A DNA stretch of 64,000 nucleotides from NCBI GenBank assembly GCA_034440635.1, contig JAOTON010001929.1:1191001-1255000 (forward strand). Direction: 5' to 3'. Made by a program: the position numbers and the translations under genes. The stretch is from Lepas anatifera. Taxonomy: Eukaryota > Arthropoda > Thecostraca > Lepadidae. Numbering within the stretch: position 1 is the stretch's first letter; every line of letters begins with the position of its first letter. The notes below the pieces were generated by a model that saw only the letters and a list, made by a program, of their open reading frames with translations, was not told the origin of the DNA and did no database searches. This document shows positions 44,160 through 51,958 of the stretch, piece by piece.

Positions 44160-47100
44160 GGAGAGACACCCATAGTGGGGTAAGTAGCAGGGGAAATATC
44201 AGCTGCCGTCCCAGCTAAAAACAGGAATCCATGTGTTAGATCAATTTATATGCATCTCGCGTTAAAACTAGCCATCTAGTGATGGTCTGCTCTCTCCGCT
44301 GGTCAGACGAGATCCGAGCCGAGGCGTCCCGAGGCTACGACGGATCGCGACGCGCTGTGTCCTCCATGCTGCACTCGATGCGAGACAGGAAGAGGGATCG
44401 CAACTGTCGCCAGATGAGGAAGGGCGACATGACCTGTCTGCAGTGCGTCAACTCCAGCGGCATGCAGGTGATAGAGCTGGTCAGGAAGGGGGTGAAGTAC
44501 TTGTGCAGCAGGTGCCTCGTGATAGAGCTGGTCAGGAAGGGTGTGAAGTACTTGTGCTACAGGTGTCTGGTGATAGAGCTGGTCAGGAAGGGGGTGAAGT
44601 ACTTGCGCGGTAGGTGTCTCGTGATAGAGCTGGCCAGGAAGGATGTGAAGTACTTGTGCTACAGGTGCCTCTGGTGATAGAGCTGGCCAGGAAAGGGGTG
44701 AAGTACTTGTGTAGCAGGTGCCTGTGATAGGCTGGTCAGGAAGGGGTGAAGTACTTGTGCAACAGGTGTCTGGTGATAGCGCTGGTCACGGTGAGAAGGT
44801 CTCACGGTGAAAAGACTTTCTCACCTGCTCTATCACCAGAGAGCTCTTTCATGGAGACCTGTTTTCGACCTGTCTGTCTGTCGGTCCTGACCGATGATTG
44901 CAGACCTGTCTCAAGTGCGAGTTCAGATTTAGGAGACACTACTAGGCCAGTCAATGGCCAAATTTCCAAACATTTTGGCGTGTTTTTCATGCTATATTTA
45001 CTGTCAGGCTCAACTGTGTCAACAACGCCGTCACGTCTGTGCTGAATTTCGCAGGAGCATTGTCGCAGCTCTCAGAAAGGTTGTAACATTGGCTTGTCTC
45101 CCAATGCCTCCGTGTCCGTCTCCAGGAGTGCCACCAGTTTACAGTTTATCTCTCCGCAGACGGAGGACTGCGCGTACGCCAGTGACGACCCCAACAGTCA
45201 CCACGTCAGCTATAGCGAGTCTTCACGCTACGGGGACCAGAAGCGACGCAGGGGCGGCAAACGCGGCAGACTGCGGAGAGGGCGGCGTCCAGGGGGCGCG
45301 CGGCAACGCGACGCTAGTGACATCTTTACCGACGACCGCGACATTATCTACAGAGGGCAGGAGGACAGTTCAAGGGCTGATGAAGAAGATGACCACCGGC
45401 GTTATAATGGTGTAGAAGAATTCGATTTCGATAATGAAATTCCTATAATTGAGCTAGATGAGAGCGCGACTGCTTTCGATGAGGGTAACAACAAGATCCG
45501 TCCATCTCTGCTAAATATTCCCGGAGCTTTCAAAGAAGGTCGTTTCAGAGACTCGTATCCAAAGCCCGCTCATTCCAGACGCAAACGACATCTAGCCTCA
45601 ACAAGACAAAGCTCAGCCTATATTGACACTCACCATAGCGGGCCGTCATCGTTACATGGTCACAAGAGGAGAGCTTCAGATGTTCGGTCACCACAATTGG
45701 AAACGGACGGGTCCTACACTGACAGAGCCAAGGCTCGCTTCCTCGAATCGGACGACGGCTACGTATCTGTTGACGATTTTGATGATGATGATGATGACGG
45801 GAGACACTCCAACCACGCTCGCAGTTACCGGCAGTACCGCCGACACCAGCCTCGCTCTCTGTACGAGGAGTCGGGTGTTGTTCCGGAGTTCCACAGAAGA
45901 GTAACATCATCAGTCAGCTCCGGAGGCGGATACAATGACTACCTTCACCGTCCCGACAGAAAACAGCGCCCGGCTGCTGACGATGCCGACTACGATTACA
46001 GCGCATACGACTATGATGATAGCTACCGGCCATCCGATGGTAGCTCCTCTATTGGAAATATTTACAACTACAGGTCTGGAAAGCAGCCAATAGACAGCAG
46101 GTTTGATGCGAGACTTGAAGAGGAAGACAAAAACGGGGATTATACAGAAGAGTACTCAGATTACCAGTATGATGAGGACTACAGTGATGATGACGAGAAG
46201 AAGCCTGACTATGCGGACGAGTATGACGAAGCACCCACCAACCACCAGAGGGCCAGCGCCCGAGACAGGTAAGCATGCAGGTCCCGCGATATGTTTAACA
46301 TATTGGGATGATCAACACGCGTCCCGCGGGGGATGAAATTCGCCCCTCCTGGTTTTCCCAGATAATGCAAGGAAAAAAACGCAGAGCAACGAAACTTACA
46401 GTACCTTATCCCTGATCAATTTTACGCGTCTGTTGAAATTTTTTAGGTCAGGTCATGTCAGGTCAAGGAGCTATCCAGGGTCAAGCGACCCGACCTCAAA
46501 ATCTATAATCACGAGTTTGAAGCGGCGCCTAAGAAACATCTGCCAACCGATCAGTTTGAAACTTTCGCAATATGATAAGGTCATTAGGGCCTACAAATAT
46601 GCTATCTCGGAATTTTGATATTATTGACCTTAGCTGGAGTCAATTTTTTGGTCACCCCATTATAAGTCTGCGGTGAAAAATTTAAAGGGCTCGTTTTCAG
46701 TAAATACTGGATGGATAAAGCTGAAAATCCTCGCACCGTGTATTCTTACCACGATCTTGACCTTACAGCTAATTTTTTGGCCATCTGACCTATCAAAGGT
46801 CAAGTCAGGTCACAGGAGAACACAATGATTGTTTTGCCAATAACTTCTCACTGAATTGAGATAAAGCTCTTATTTTGTTTGCATTGTGCTTATATTGTCA
46901 CGGGGAGTCTATTGATATGCAACATGACCATGCCAGGTCACTCTGTGACACTGGCCTAGCTCAAGGTCAGGTCATTTTCACAATGTGACCTAGCAAGGTC
47001 ATGTTATATATTATTCGATTCGCCACGATGAGAGGAATCCAATGATGCATACATATTTTCTCTAGCTTCACTTCGTAAATATATTAAAGTAGAAATGTAC

Positions 47101-50100
47101 ACTGCCCTGCTGTGAGCCTACGGAAACTTGTTTGACCTATGCTGACCTCAGTATAGACCTGACATAAAATGATTCCTATAATTTATCTTCGTCTCGGCAA
47201 GACATTTCGAACGCCGTCCGTAATTTTTATTTAGTTTTCCTGGGAAATGAGATACGGAGGGGGCGAAATACGCCCCCAGCGGGGCGCGTCATGCCAGGGA
47301 CCCCAGCGGGCGCTTGTTAAAGGGGGAGGAGGCACTGGTCACGGGATTACCAATATAGTGCTGTAGAATCCAGTGACATCCAGGGGTGATGATTTGAACC
47401 CATGCTGCGCTCAGGCTTGCTCTTTTTCCACATTCTGACAGTCGGTAGGAGGTACCTAACGCTGGAACTGCTCTATTGCTTTTTCGTGCGACAAGTGGCT
47501 TAGCGGTTGCGATGATAGACAATCGACCCTGAGAGGTCAAGCAACTGCGGCTAGAGGAACGCTAACCAAGTGGTTTTTAAAATGGGATGAAGTGGTGAAA
47601 ATAGTTATTCGCATGTGATTTTTTTGTTGCAATTTGACAAGTTAATTTACAAGTTAACCTCCCACCATATCTTAACACGCGCATTGACGGGGGTCTAAGC
47701 CACGTTCGGATTGACGAGGGGGCGGGTACCCCCCCCTAAGATCTCGAGAACCACGGTAGGTGGCAAAAAAACGGTAAACGGCGTTGGGTAGCCCATCCGC
47801 TTCTCCATCGAAAATATTTGAACCATTTTTTGTCAGGTCACATTTAAGGTCACCAGAGGTCAAAAACATGCCGTCACATGCCGTCATAGGGATAACATGT
47901 AAATTAAGGTTTTCGGCCATTACATCTGAACAAGTAAAGATAGAGCAAAACGACTTAAAATCTATGAATCCTCGCAGCAAGCCGAATCGAATGATATATG
48001 ATTTGACCTTGCTAGGTCAAATCAAAGATTTGACCTGACCTGAGGTCAGGTCAGGGTCAAATTATGTAAAATGCATATCATTAGAACCGCAAAGCCAAGG
48101 CAAATCTAATGAAGCTAAAATAAACGCTCTATCACCATCTGTTACTGAGTTATTCAGTAAAAACCATATTTCCCATGTATTACCAATGGAGAGGTCATGC
48201 TTCGTACCTGACCTTAGGTCATCGATATCAAAAATACCGGAACATGTTTTAGAGAACTCGGTGAGCCCATTATGTGATATGAGTTTCAATTGGATAAGTT
48301 CACCCTGCTCCGACTTATGCTATCTTAAACTTTTTTTGAGGTCGGGTCACTTGACCTGTACTGGTGACCTGACCTGAGATGACCTATCCTTAAAATTTTC
48401 ACAGAAGTTGCAAAAATGATGAGGAAAATGGTATACCAAGTACGGCGGCGCTGCGCCCCGCCGTTTTTCTGCTGTCTCCGAAAAACCCGAGGGGGCGGGT
48501 ACCCGCCCCGTCAATGCGCGTGTTAACACGACGAGGCAAACATCCACCAGTGATGACCACAGCAATGGTGTGGTTTATCTATTTCACCGATCACTCTCAG
48601 ATCCAGGAGTAACTTTTGAAGGGGGCCAAACCAACCTTTTGAAGGGCCAAATCGAAAAAAAGTCGCGGAAAATAGTTTTTTTAGAATGAAATGACCGAAA
48701 TTTGGTTCCCCTGGGGACCAAAAGTTAATATTTTAGGCTTTGGTGGGGGCCACAGCCCCTTTGACCCCCTTGGTCTGGATCCGCCAGTGTCACTGAATGA
48801 TTTGAGTGGCTTAGCTTCAGTATGAGGAAAACAATAACCGGATCGGGAATTGATGAACAAGTTTGTAAATAGACTAAGTTCGTGCCATTATTTTTGCAGA
48901 AAAAATCATCAAGCTGACGGTCATATAAAATCAGCGTGAATTTGCCTTAAAAACAGAATTAACAGCTATATTTTATTTCTCCCGCGCCTAAATTTCAAAG
49001 CTGACTGCGTTGGGGTGCTCTTGTGTTTGTGCATACTTGCCTAAAAGTAATGCCAAGGGATTTAACATTTTCAAGACGAAGGAAGCTAACTTTACGATAA
49101 CGTCTATTGGAACTATGATTTCCACATCCACTTTTCACGTTTAGCGCCAACCAGTTAAAATTGATTAAGCGTTAGTCCAGTTCTAATAATTTAGCCTTTA
49201 TCCCTTACCTTCGGTCGATAATAGTGTCAACTCTTTCAGTGTACGGGAAAATGTGCGGTAAGATAAGACGATACCTGGAAGTTCCGGCATTTAATCCATT
49301 TACTGCTGAAATTACACTCCTGAAGAAAGTATTTGAGGTTTTGTCCTTTGCTTTTACGTTCTAAAGTCTAGCAGTAGGATTCCATTTCAGACCACATGCT
49401 TAAAAAACGAAACACAACTGAAAACGAGTCGATGTAAGTCAATCTCTTTGTGGAAAAACTATCAACCATTTGTATTTCGTTTTAGGTACACCAGTTACAA
49501 TGAAGACGCCCAATCACCACAGAAGAGTGACTCAGACTCGTGGCGGCGCCGCCAGAACGACCTGGAGGAGAACCAACGCAGCTTCGCTCGCATCGAGAAG
49601 GGCAACGCTCACTCGGCGGAATATGACAGCAGCCCTGCCAAATATCCGGAGCCTGCTGCTCCGCGGCCGCCCACGGGGGATTATGTGAAGGGGTTCCGAC
49701 CGTTCGATGAGAGAGAAAGGAGGACGCAGGGACGTGAGAGTGTCTCACGCGGCGACGAAGGTGAAGGCTCGAGCGACAAAGGGTATGGTCCCACTTCGGG
49801 TAGGTCTGATGATGCCGGAAGGACTGAAAACAGACGCAGCGACACCTATATAAACAATAGCCGATTACTGCGACATCTGTCGAGTGATCCCAGAACTAAC
49901 GATTTCACCAGGAGTGCCGAGGCCACTCAAACTAAATCAGCTGAGGATGCTGGTGATAATGATGATAATGATGATAATGCTGGCGATGACGACGACACCA
50001 CTCCTGCCGCGTACGAACAGCACCGATACGACAGACCAGACATCACACGCTCCTATGAGGTGGCCGCCATGCGCCGCCACTCTGCCTCTCCCTCCCACCG

Positions 50101-50375
50101 CTCTCTCCAGAGGTGCCCTCCACAGCGATGCCGAGCTGGCCCTCTCACGCGTGCCGGGACTATCTCCCTCTCCCGCTGAAGATGGCAGCACCGGTCGGCT
50201 GGGCGGCCCGGAGACCAGGTTTGAGAACCAACAGACATTTGAGAGCCTCAGCAGGGGAGCGGATATGACGCGGCGTTATAGGGACCCCGGGCCGGAGTTT
50301 TTCCGACAGCACCCTCCCGGCTTTGAGCACTTTCCGACATTCGACTACATTGAGGCGGAGAAAACAAACAAATAG
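29588..50375 (+). CDS. Large secreted-type Tyr/Gly/Asp-rich protein, unknown family (10 coding exons)
   Basis: The model joins 29588-29716, 29787-30086, 34251-34756, 35274-38066, 39501-39686, 43030-43174, 43478-43607, 44307-44467, 45160-46268 and 49486-50375, all with GT-AG borders and matching phases. With three single-base corrections it is about 2,115 residues. A long hydrophobic segment near the N-terminus suggests a signal peptide or anchor. The rest is acidic and disordered, rich in G-Y, D-D-Y, R-R and S runs, with furin-like sites (RKKR near 36645, RSRR near 37628, RRKR near 45578). The only ordered-looking part is CLQC in the eighth exon followed by EDCAY in the ninth. I do not recognise the family. 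Role in extracellular matrix, cuticle or shell, or as a precursor of cleaved fragments, is inference from composition. An AATAAA at 51031-51036 could be its polyadenylation signal. Confidence 0.7.
29787..30086 (+). CDS. Large gene, coding exon 2
   Basis: Starts after cggcag (29781-29786). Encodes ISTMILVVTTSGIVVNASFS, where cleavage after an Ala/Ser-rich end is plausible, then an acidic stretch with DEEDSS and EKRALLDDDDD, a dibasic site before five aspartates. Ends NYNELQ before GTAAGT at 30087, phase 0. The intron before it would be only 70 bp. Confidence 0.65.
30766..31027. repeat. Fold-back repeat M in intron 2 of the large gene
   Basis: Arms of about 115 bp are inverted copies. They include a perfect 27-bp match (ttcgggcacagccc... 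at about 30823-30849 against ...gggctgtgcccgaa at about 30943-30969) and a near-perfect core at about 30874-30917 around tcgaattcgc. Outer ends are gtgttcactggcctgtccc and its approximate complement. A single long hairpin could form. Confidence 0.9.
31113..31562 (+). mobile_element. TTAA element, family G, copy G2 (450 bp)
   Basis: Bounded by TTAA at 31109-31112 and 31563-31566. Ends AGGGAATGTGGCACCTT and, inverted, AAGGAATGTGGCATCTT. The interior contains tgacgtca-like words and is nearly collinear with G3 and G4. Confidence 0.9.
31567..32569. other. Intron 2 sequence, no recognised content
   Basis: Nothing supportable. A short block near 32270-32350 (cccctgatgcgagtatcggcg) reappears inverted in the hAT-like element at 57925-57960. 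Confidence 0.45.
32570..32897. repeat. Nested fold-back repeat in intron 2
   Basis: Outer arms of about 60 bp (about 32570-32631 and 32841-32897) are inverted copies carrying agaacatcaagacggccac. Inside, at 32756-32822, is a second hairpin with arms of about 30 bp (gcattagttttcag and its complement), one base apart in length. The inner hairpin is off-centre, so about 120 bp of the left side is unpaired. Confidence 0.9.
32898..33659. other. Intron 2 sequence, no recognised content
   Basis: AT-rich sequence with no gene or repeat that I can support. Confidence 0.45.
33660..34085 (+). other. G/T-rich, strand-asymmetric block
   Basis: For about 400 bp the plus strand is dominated by G and T, with many GGG runs (ggtgggggtggtggg, ctggggggg, ctggggggtttg) and few A or C. 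Two hydrophobic open frames arise from this bias and have no motif. It stands out sharply from the surrounding intron and ends about 165 bp before exon 3 of the large gene. It could be part of an unknown retroelement. Confidence 0.7.
34251..34756 (+). CDS. Large gene, coding exon 3
   Basis: Acceptor ttttctgcag at 34241-34250, phase 0. Opens SYSGTYRLSEEKLRN, then a Ser/Pro/Lys-rich region and an 11-residue imperfect repeat (REGRGSDGVSG, REGRSSDGARG, REGPYGDG), then Tyr/His/Ser-rich sequence ending DRGDHN plus AG before GTAACT (34757). Leaves phase 2. Confidence 0.82.
34757..35273 (+). other. Intron 3 of the large gene
   Basis: GTAACT to cccccag, 517 bp. No repeat or gene recognised. Confidence 0.7.
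35274..38066 (+). CDS. Large gene, coding exon 4 (2.8 kb) with two frame breaks
   Basis: Acceptor cccccag at 35267-35273. Opens R-YGDGGHTEYNYKDGD and continues to DYYGGG. A seventh G at 35422-35428 then throws the frame, and without correction a TGA follows at 35494-35496. The frame from there to 37900 is open for more than 800 codons: Gly/Tyr repeats (GNNYGTDG, GHGYG, DEGYGYDADG), acidic middle, furin-like MRKKRE and SRRSLPEADD, Pro/Lys-rich end. Near 37822-37826 an A appears missing; the next frame reads on as FTPAKVFTSARPVTSRDL and GDPYF before GTGAGT (38067). Both breaks are in homopolymers. It leaves phase 2 (CA). Confidence 0.8.
38441..39240 (+). mobile_element. TTAA element, family A, copy A2 (800 bp)
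   Basis: Bounded by TTAA at 38437-38440 and 39241-39244, in intron 4 of the large gene. Same order as A1 with many small deletions. Left end CACGCGCGTTGACGGGG; the right end is shortened (CGCCCCGTCTGCGTG). Confidence 0.88.
39501..39686 (+). CDS. Large gene, coding exon 5
   Basis: Acceptor atcccctcag at 39491-39500; the first base completes Gln. Encodes YAPAGEIHHSHEVSLPRRDF and a direct repeat of ten residues (EVSLPRRDFY then EVSLPREDFY), then Gly/Ser/Arg-rich sequence ending GTASD plus AG before GTCAGC (39687). Phase 2 out. Confidence 0.8.
40179..40484. mobile_element. Small hAT-like element (306 bp)
   Basis: Ends CACGGGCGGACGCAG and, inverted, CATTGGCAGACGCAG. Flanking 8-mers CCCTCTCG (40171-40178) and CTCTCTCG (40485-40492) match at 7 of 8. 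A truncated inverted relative lies at 51203-51450, sharing the gacctagtataagctacctc segment. Confidence 0.72.
41079..41423 (-). repeat. GC-rich minisatellite, unit 19-21 bp, about 17 copies
   Basis: Core TGACGGTAGAGGCCGCCCC, repeated head-to-tail with variable C-runs at the unit junction. Lies in intron 5 of the large gene. The minus-strand open frame over it (RPLPSG, ASTVRG) is a by-product. Confidence 0.95.
42155..42346. mobile_element. Small hAT-type element (192 bp)
   Basis: Ends CAGGGGCGTAGCCAGG and, inverted, CAGGGGCGTAGCCAAGG. Flanking 8-mers TTGCGATG (42147-42154) and TTGCGACG (42347-42354) match at 7 of 8. Non-coding, C/G-rich with homopurine runs. Confidence 0.85.
43030..43174 (+). 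CDS. Large gene, coding exon 6
   Basis: Acceptor cttcccag at 43022-43029; the first base completes Arg. Encodes LGDDSEDLDDEFEDYSRDDY, then WGGRRRGPRRGWRPY and ends RADYDE before GTGAAT (43175), phase 0. Strongly acidic followed by strongly basic halves. Confidence 0.8.
43478..43607 (+). CDS. Large gene, coding exon 7
   Basis: Acceptor ctggcag at 43471-43477, phase 0 in. Encodes EEEYGGAKNDRFDNPAYQSG, then RYQRKEAGDYYGDEGDERIR and DLD plus G before GTAAAA (43608), phase 1 out. Confidence 0.8.
43662..44165. repeat. Compound tetranucleotide microsatellite (GA)n / (CCGA)n / (CTGA)n / (CAGA)n
   Basis: (GA)n at 43662-43685, CCGA then CTGA units at 43703-43746, about 100 bp of unique sequence resembling a hAT end (cgttcgccactgg in part), then a long CCGA and CTGA mosaic at 43848-44020 and CAGA units at 44064-44160. 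Lies in intron 7 of the large gene. Open frames of SVGR/SVSQ repeats on the minus strand are artefacts. Confidence 0.95.
44307..44467 (+). CDS. Large gene, coding exon 8 (CLQC motif)
   Basis: Acceptor tggtcag at 44300-44306; completes Asp with exon 7. Encodes EIRAEASRGYDGSRR, an Arg-rich segment RDRKRDRNC and GDMTCLQCVNSSGMQ before GTGATA (44468), phase 0. Two cysteines in C-x-x-C plus one upstream Cys; the next Cys comes from exon 9. Less disordered-looking than the other exons. Confidence 0.82.
44468..44783 (+). repeat. 51-bp (17-codon) tandem repeat starting at the exon 8 donor
   Basis: About six units, each starting GTGATAGAGCTGG and ending in TGCCTC or TGTCTG. The first unit begins at the first base of intron 8. 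The first four units stay open in the frame of exon 8 (VIELVRKGVKYLC and RCL with variants); the frame is lost at the fifth unit. A short inverted echo of the unit start lies at about 44820-44838. Confidence 0.93.
45160..46268 (+). CDS. Large gene, coding exon 9 (1.1 kb)
   Basis: Acceptor tctccgcag at 45151-45159, phase 0. Opens TEDCAYASDDPNSHHVSYSE, giving the cysteine that follows CLQC of exon 8. Then a basic block (KRRRGGKRGRLRRGRR), acidic regions, a furin-like site HSRRKRHL (about 45571-45595), DDFDDDDDDG, and a C-terminal run of Tyr/Asp repeats (DYDYSAYDYDDSY, DYQYDEDYSDDDEK). Ends ARD plus AG before GTAAGC (46269), phase 2. No frame break was noticed. Confidence 0.85.
46316..47316 (-). 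mobile_element. TTAA element, family B, copy B2 (1,001 bp)
   Basis: Right TTAA at 47317-47320; the left one is TCAA (46312-46315), one change from TTAA. It is the reverse of B1. In intron 9 of the large gene, starting 47 bp after the donor. Confidence 0.85.
47676..48522 (+). mobile_element. TTAA element, family A, copy A3 (847 bp)
   Basis: Bounded by TTAA at 47672-47675 and 48523-48526, with near-perfect inverted ends CACGCGCATTGACGGGG. Also in intron 9 of the large gene and in the same orientation as A1 and A2. Confidence 0.9.
48592..48789. mobile_element. Small hAT-like element (198 bp)
   Basis: Right end in reverse CACTGGCGGATCCAGAC; left end CACTCTCAGATCCAGGAG. Flanking 8-mers TCACCGAT and TCACTGAA match at 6 of 8. 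In intron 9. Confidence 0.6.
48790..49485 (+). other. Intron 9 tail
   Basis: No repeat or gene recognised; ends in the acceptor cgttttag. Confidence 0.6.
49486..50375 (+). CDS. Large gene, terminal coding exon 10, with a probable frame break
   Basis: Acceptor cgttttag at 49478-49485; the first base completes Arg. Encodes YTSYNEDAQSPQKSDSDSWR, Arg/Ser/Asp-rich sequence and DDNDDNAGDDDD. In the plain frame it stops at 50177-50179 after a Pro/Cys/Arg-rich tail. If one base is dropped near 50111-50116 the frame instead runs ALHSDAELALSRVPG, then FRQHPPGFEHFPTFDYIEAE, to TAG at 50373-50375. I favour the second version because it keeps the composition of the rest and makes the total model divisible by three, but the plain stop is possible. 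Confidence 0.72.
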
Positions 50376-51202
50376 ACGTTTCCCTTGCAGTACATCCTGT
50401 CGATGTTTCAACATAGATATTGACGCTCTCAGGAAATGAATTCGTATGTCAAGTAGCCCAATTTTGCTAATGGGATGCCGAAAATGGAAATCGAATTTCA
50501 TTTTACCTGTTAATTCTTAAAGCTTGCGACTTGACGCGGCGTAATTGAATGACTGGTTGTGTTGCACCAATATGAGAAACGTTTTTTCATGTGTTTACCT
50601 GTCAAGATCACTGTGATCTTTCCATGGTTCAAAAGGGGTGGCTTTAATGCATTGCAATTATTCACGCCTGCCTCCGGCAATAAGGTGTCTGCGTACTAGT
50701 GAAACACACCACGTTGTTTACCAAGTACCTTACCAAGTAGACTGCCAGTTGAAAATGACGGTTTTGTTTCCTCCGGTTTTGAATCTGGTGACGCTCCCAG
50801 GCTACTGCCTACGAGAGAAAATAGAGGGCGCTAGTGCTGCGCTTATCATAAAGTGGCAGATTATGTTGGGTGGTGTTGATTGTTTGTTCTGGGGATGCCC
50901 CAATGTGTCTTCCTATTTTGTTTTGTTGCTGTTATTTTCGGAGACGCGATGTAGTGTTGAGGTCGTGTGAGATGTTTGTGGCAGGCGGTGCCCTCTGTAC
51001 CACGCCGCTGCTCTATCGACGCTCACTGTTAATAAAATATGCGAACAGATTCTGCTATATTAACGAGACTGCTACCTTCTGTAATTCAAACCAAATTCAC
51101 AATTAAGTTACAGCTTTTACTCAGTGCATTCACGAACTTTGGTCTTAACTATAGCCATAACCTGCTTCCAGGCACTGTACAGATACATGATACTTCAAAC
51201 AC
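50376..51202. other. 3' flank of the large gene
   Basis: Contains AATAAA at 51031-51036, a candidate polyadenylation signal. Otherwise nothing recognised. Confidence 0.4.
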
Positions 51203-51450
51203 CATTGGCGGACGCAGGGTGCCATTCCGGCCATGCTCCCGCCCAAAGCGCTGGAGGGGGGCCAAACTATCTTTTGGCCCCCAAAATCTGGATACATTTT
51301 CGAAAAAATGTGTTACACTAGGTCTGTAGAGCAAAAAATCTTTGCTCCCCCAGGAGAGGGGAGTGGGAGCGAAGATACAAGATGTACTTGGAGAGGTAGC
51401 TTATACTAGGTCTGTCGAGCAGCCAAATTGCACGTCCCATCCTATGCTAG
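51203..51450 (-). mobile_element. Truncated hAT-like element, inverted relative of 40179-40484
   Basis: Left end CATTGGCGGACGCAGG; shares, in inverted order, the acactaggtctgtagagcaa and gaggtagcttatactaggtc segments with the 40179-40484 element. No clear right end or duplication. Confidence 0.6.
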
Positions 51451-51502
51451 TCCGTCTTGTTTCACAATGATCGTCTCGTTCCGATACAATGCAGCTGTTT
51501 AA

Positions 51503-51954
51503 AGGGAATGTGGCACCTTCATAACGTGATTTTCACTGAGATAGCCAAGTTGTAAAGCAAGTCGGAAAACCCCGTACTCAATTTATCATTTGTCATGGAA
51601 CTCGAGATTTCTTTAGAAAAAAGCTAAAACCTACCTGAAATGTACCACTCATGTACCCTTAGCAGCAGTCTACAGTTCTCATGGCTGTTGGTGTGACGAC
51701 ATATACTGACGTCACGGTGAGCATCAGCCAATCGAAGCCCTTGAAGCGTATTGAATATGATAATGTTTGCCAGATCATGGCATTATTACACAGACAAATA
51801 TTTATTTATTTCACTAGAGGAGCATTTTAAAAATCAAAATATTGAGCTTATTGTGCATTTTTTCAGAGAAATCATGAACACTTCCATGATTTCCGGCTAA
51901 AAATACCCCTAATTACACTAAATTTCAGGATTCGACCAAGATGCCACATTTCCT
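51503..51954 (-). mobile_element. TTAA element, family G, copy G3 (452 bp)
   Basis: TTAA at 51499-51502 on the left. The right TTAA (51955-51958) is also the left TTAA of element C3, so the two elements abut with a single shared target. Confidence 0.88.
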
Positions 51955-51958
51955 TTAA

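Noticed and set aside
44468..44783. CRISPR-like array (regular repeats)
   Set aside because: Repeats are directly adjacent without unique spacers, and the window is an animal genome.
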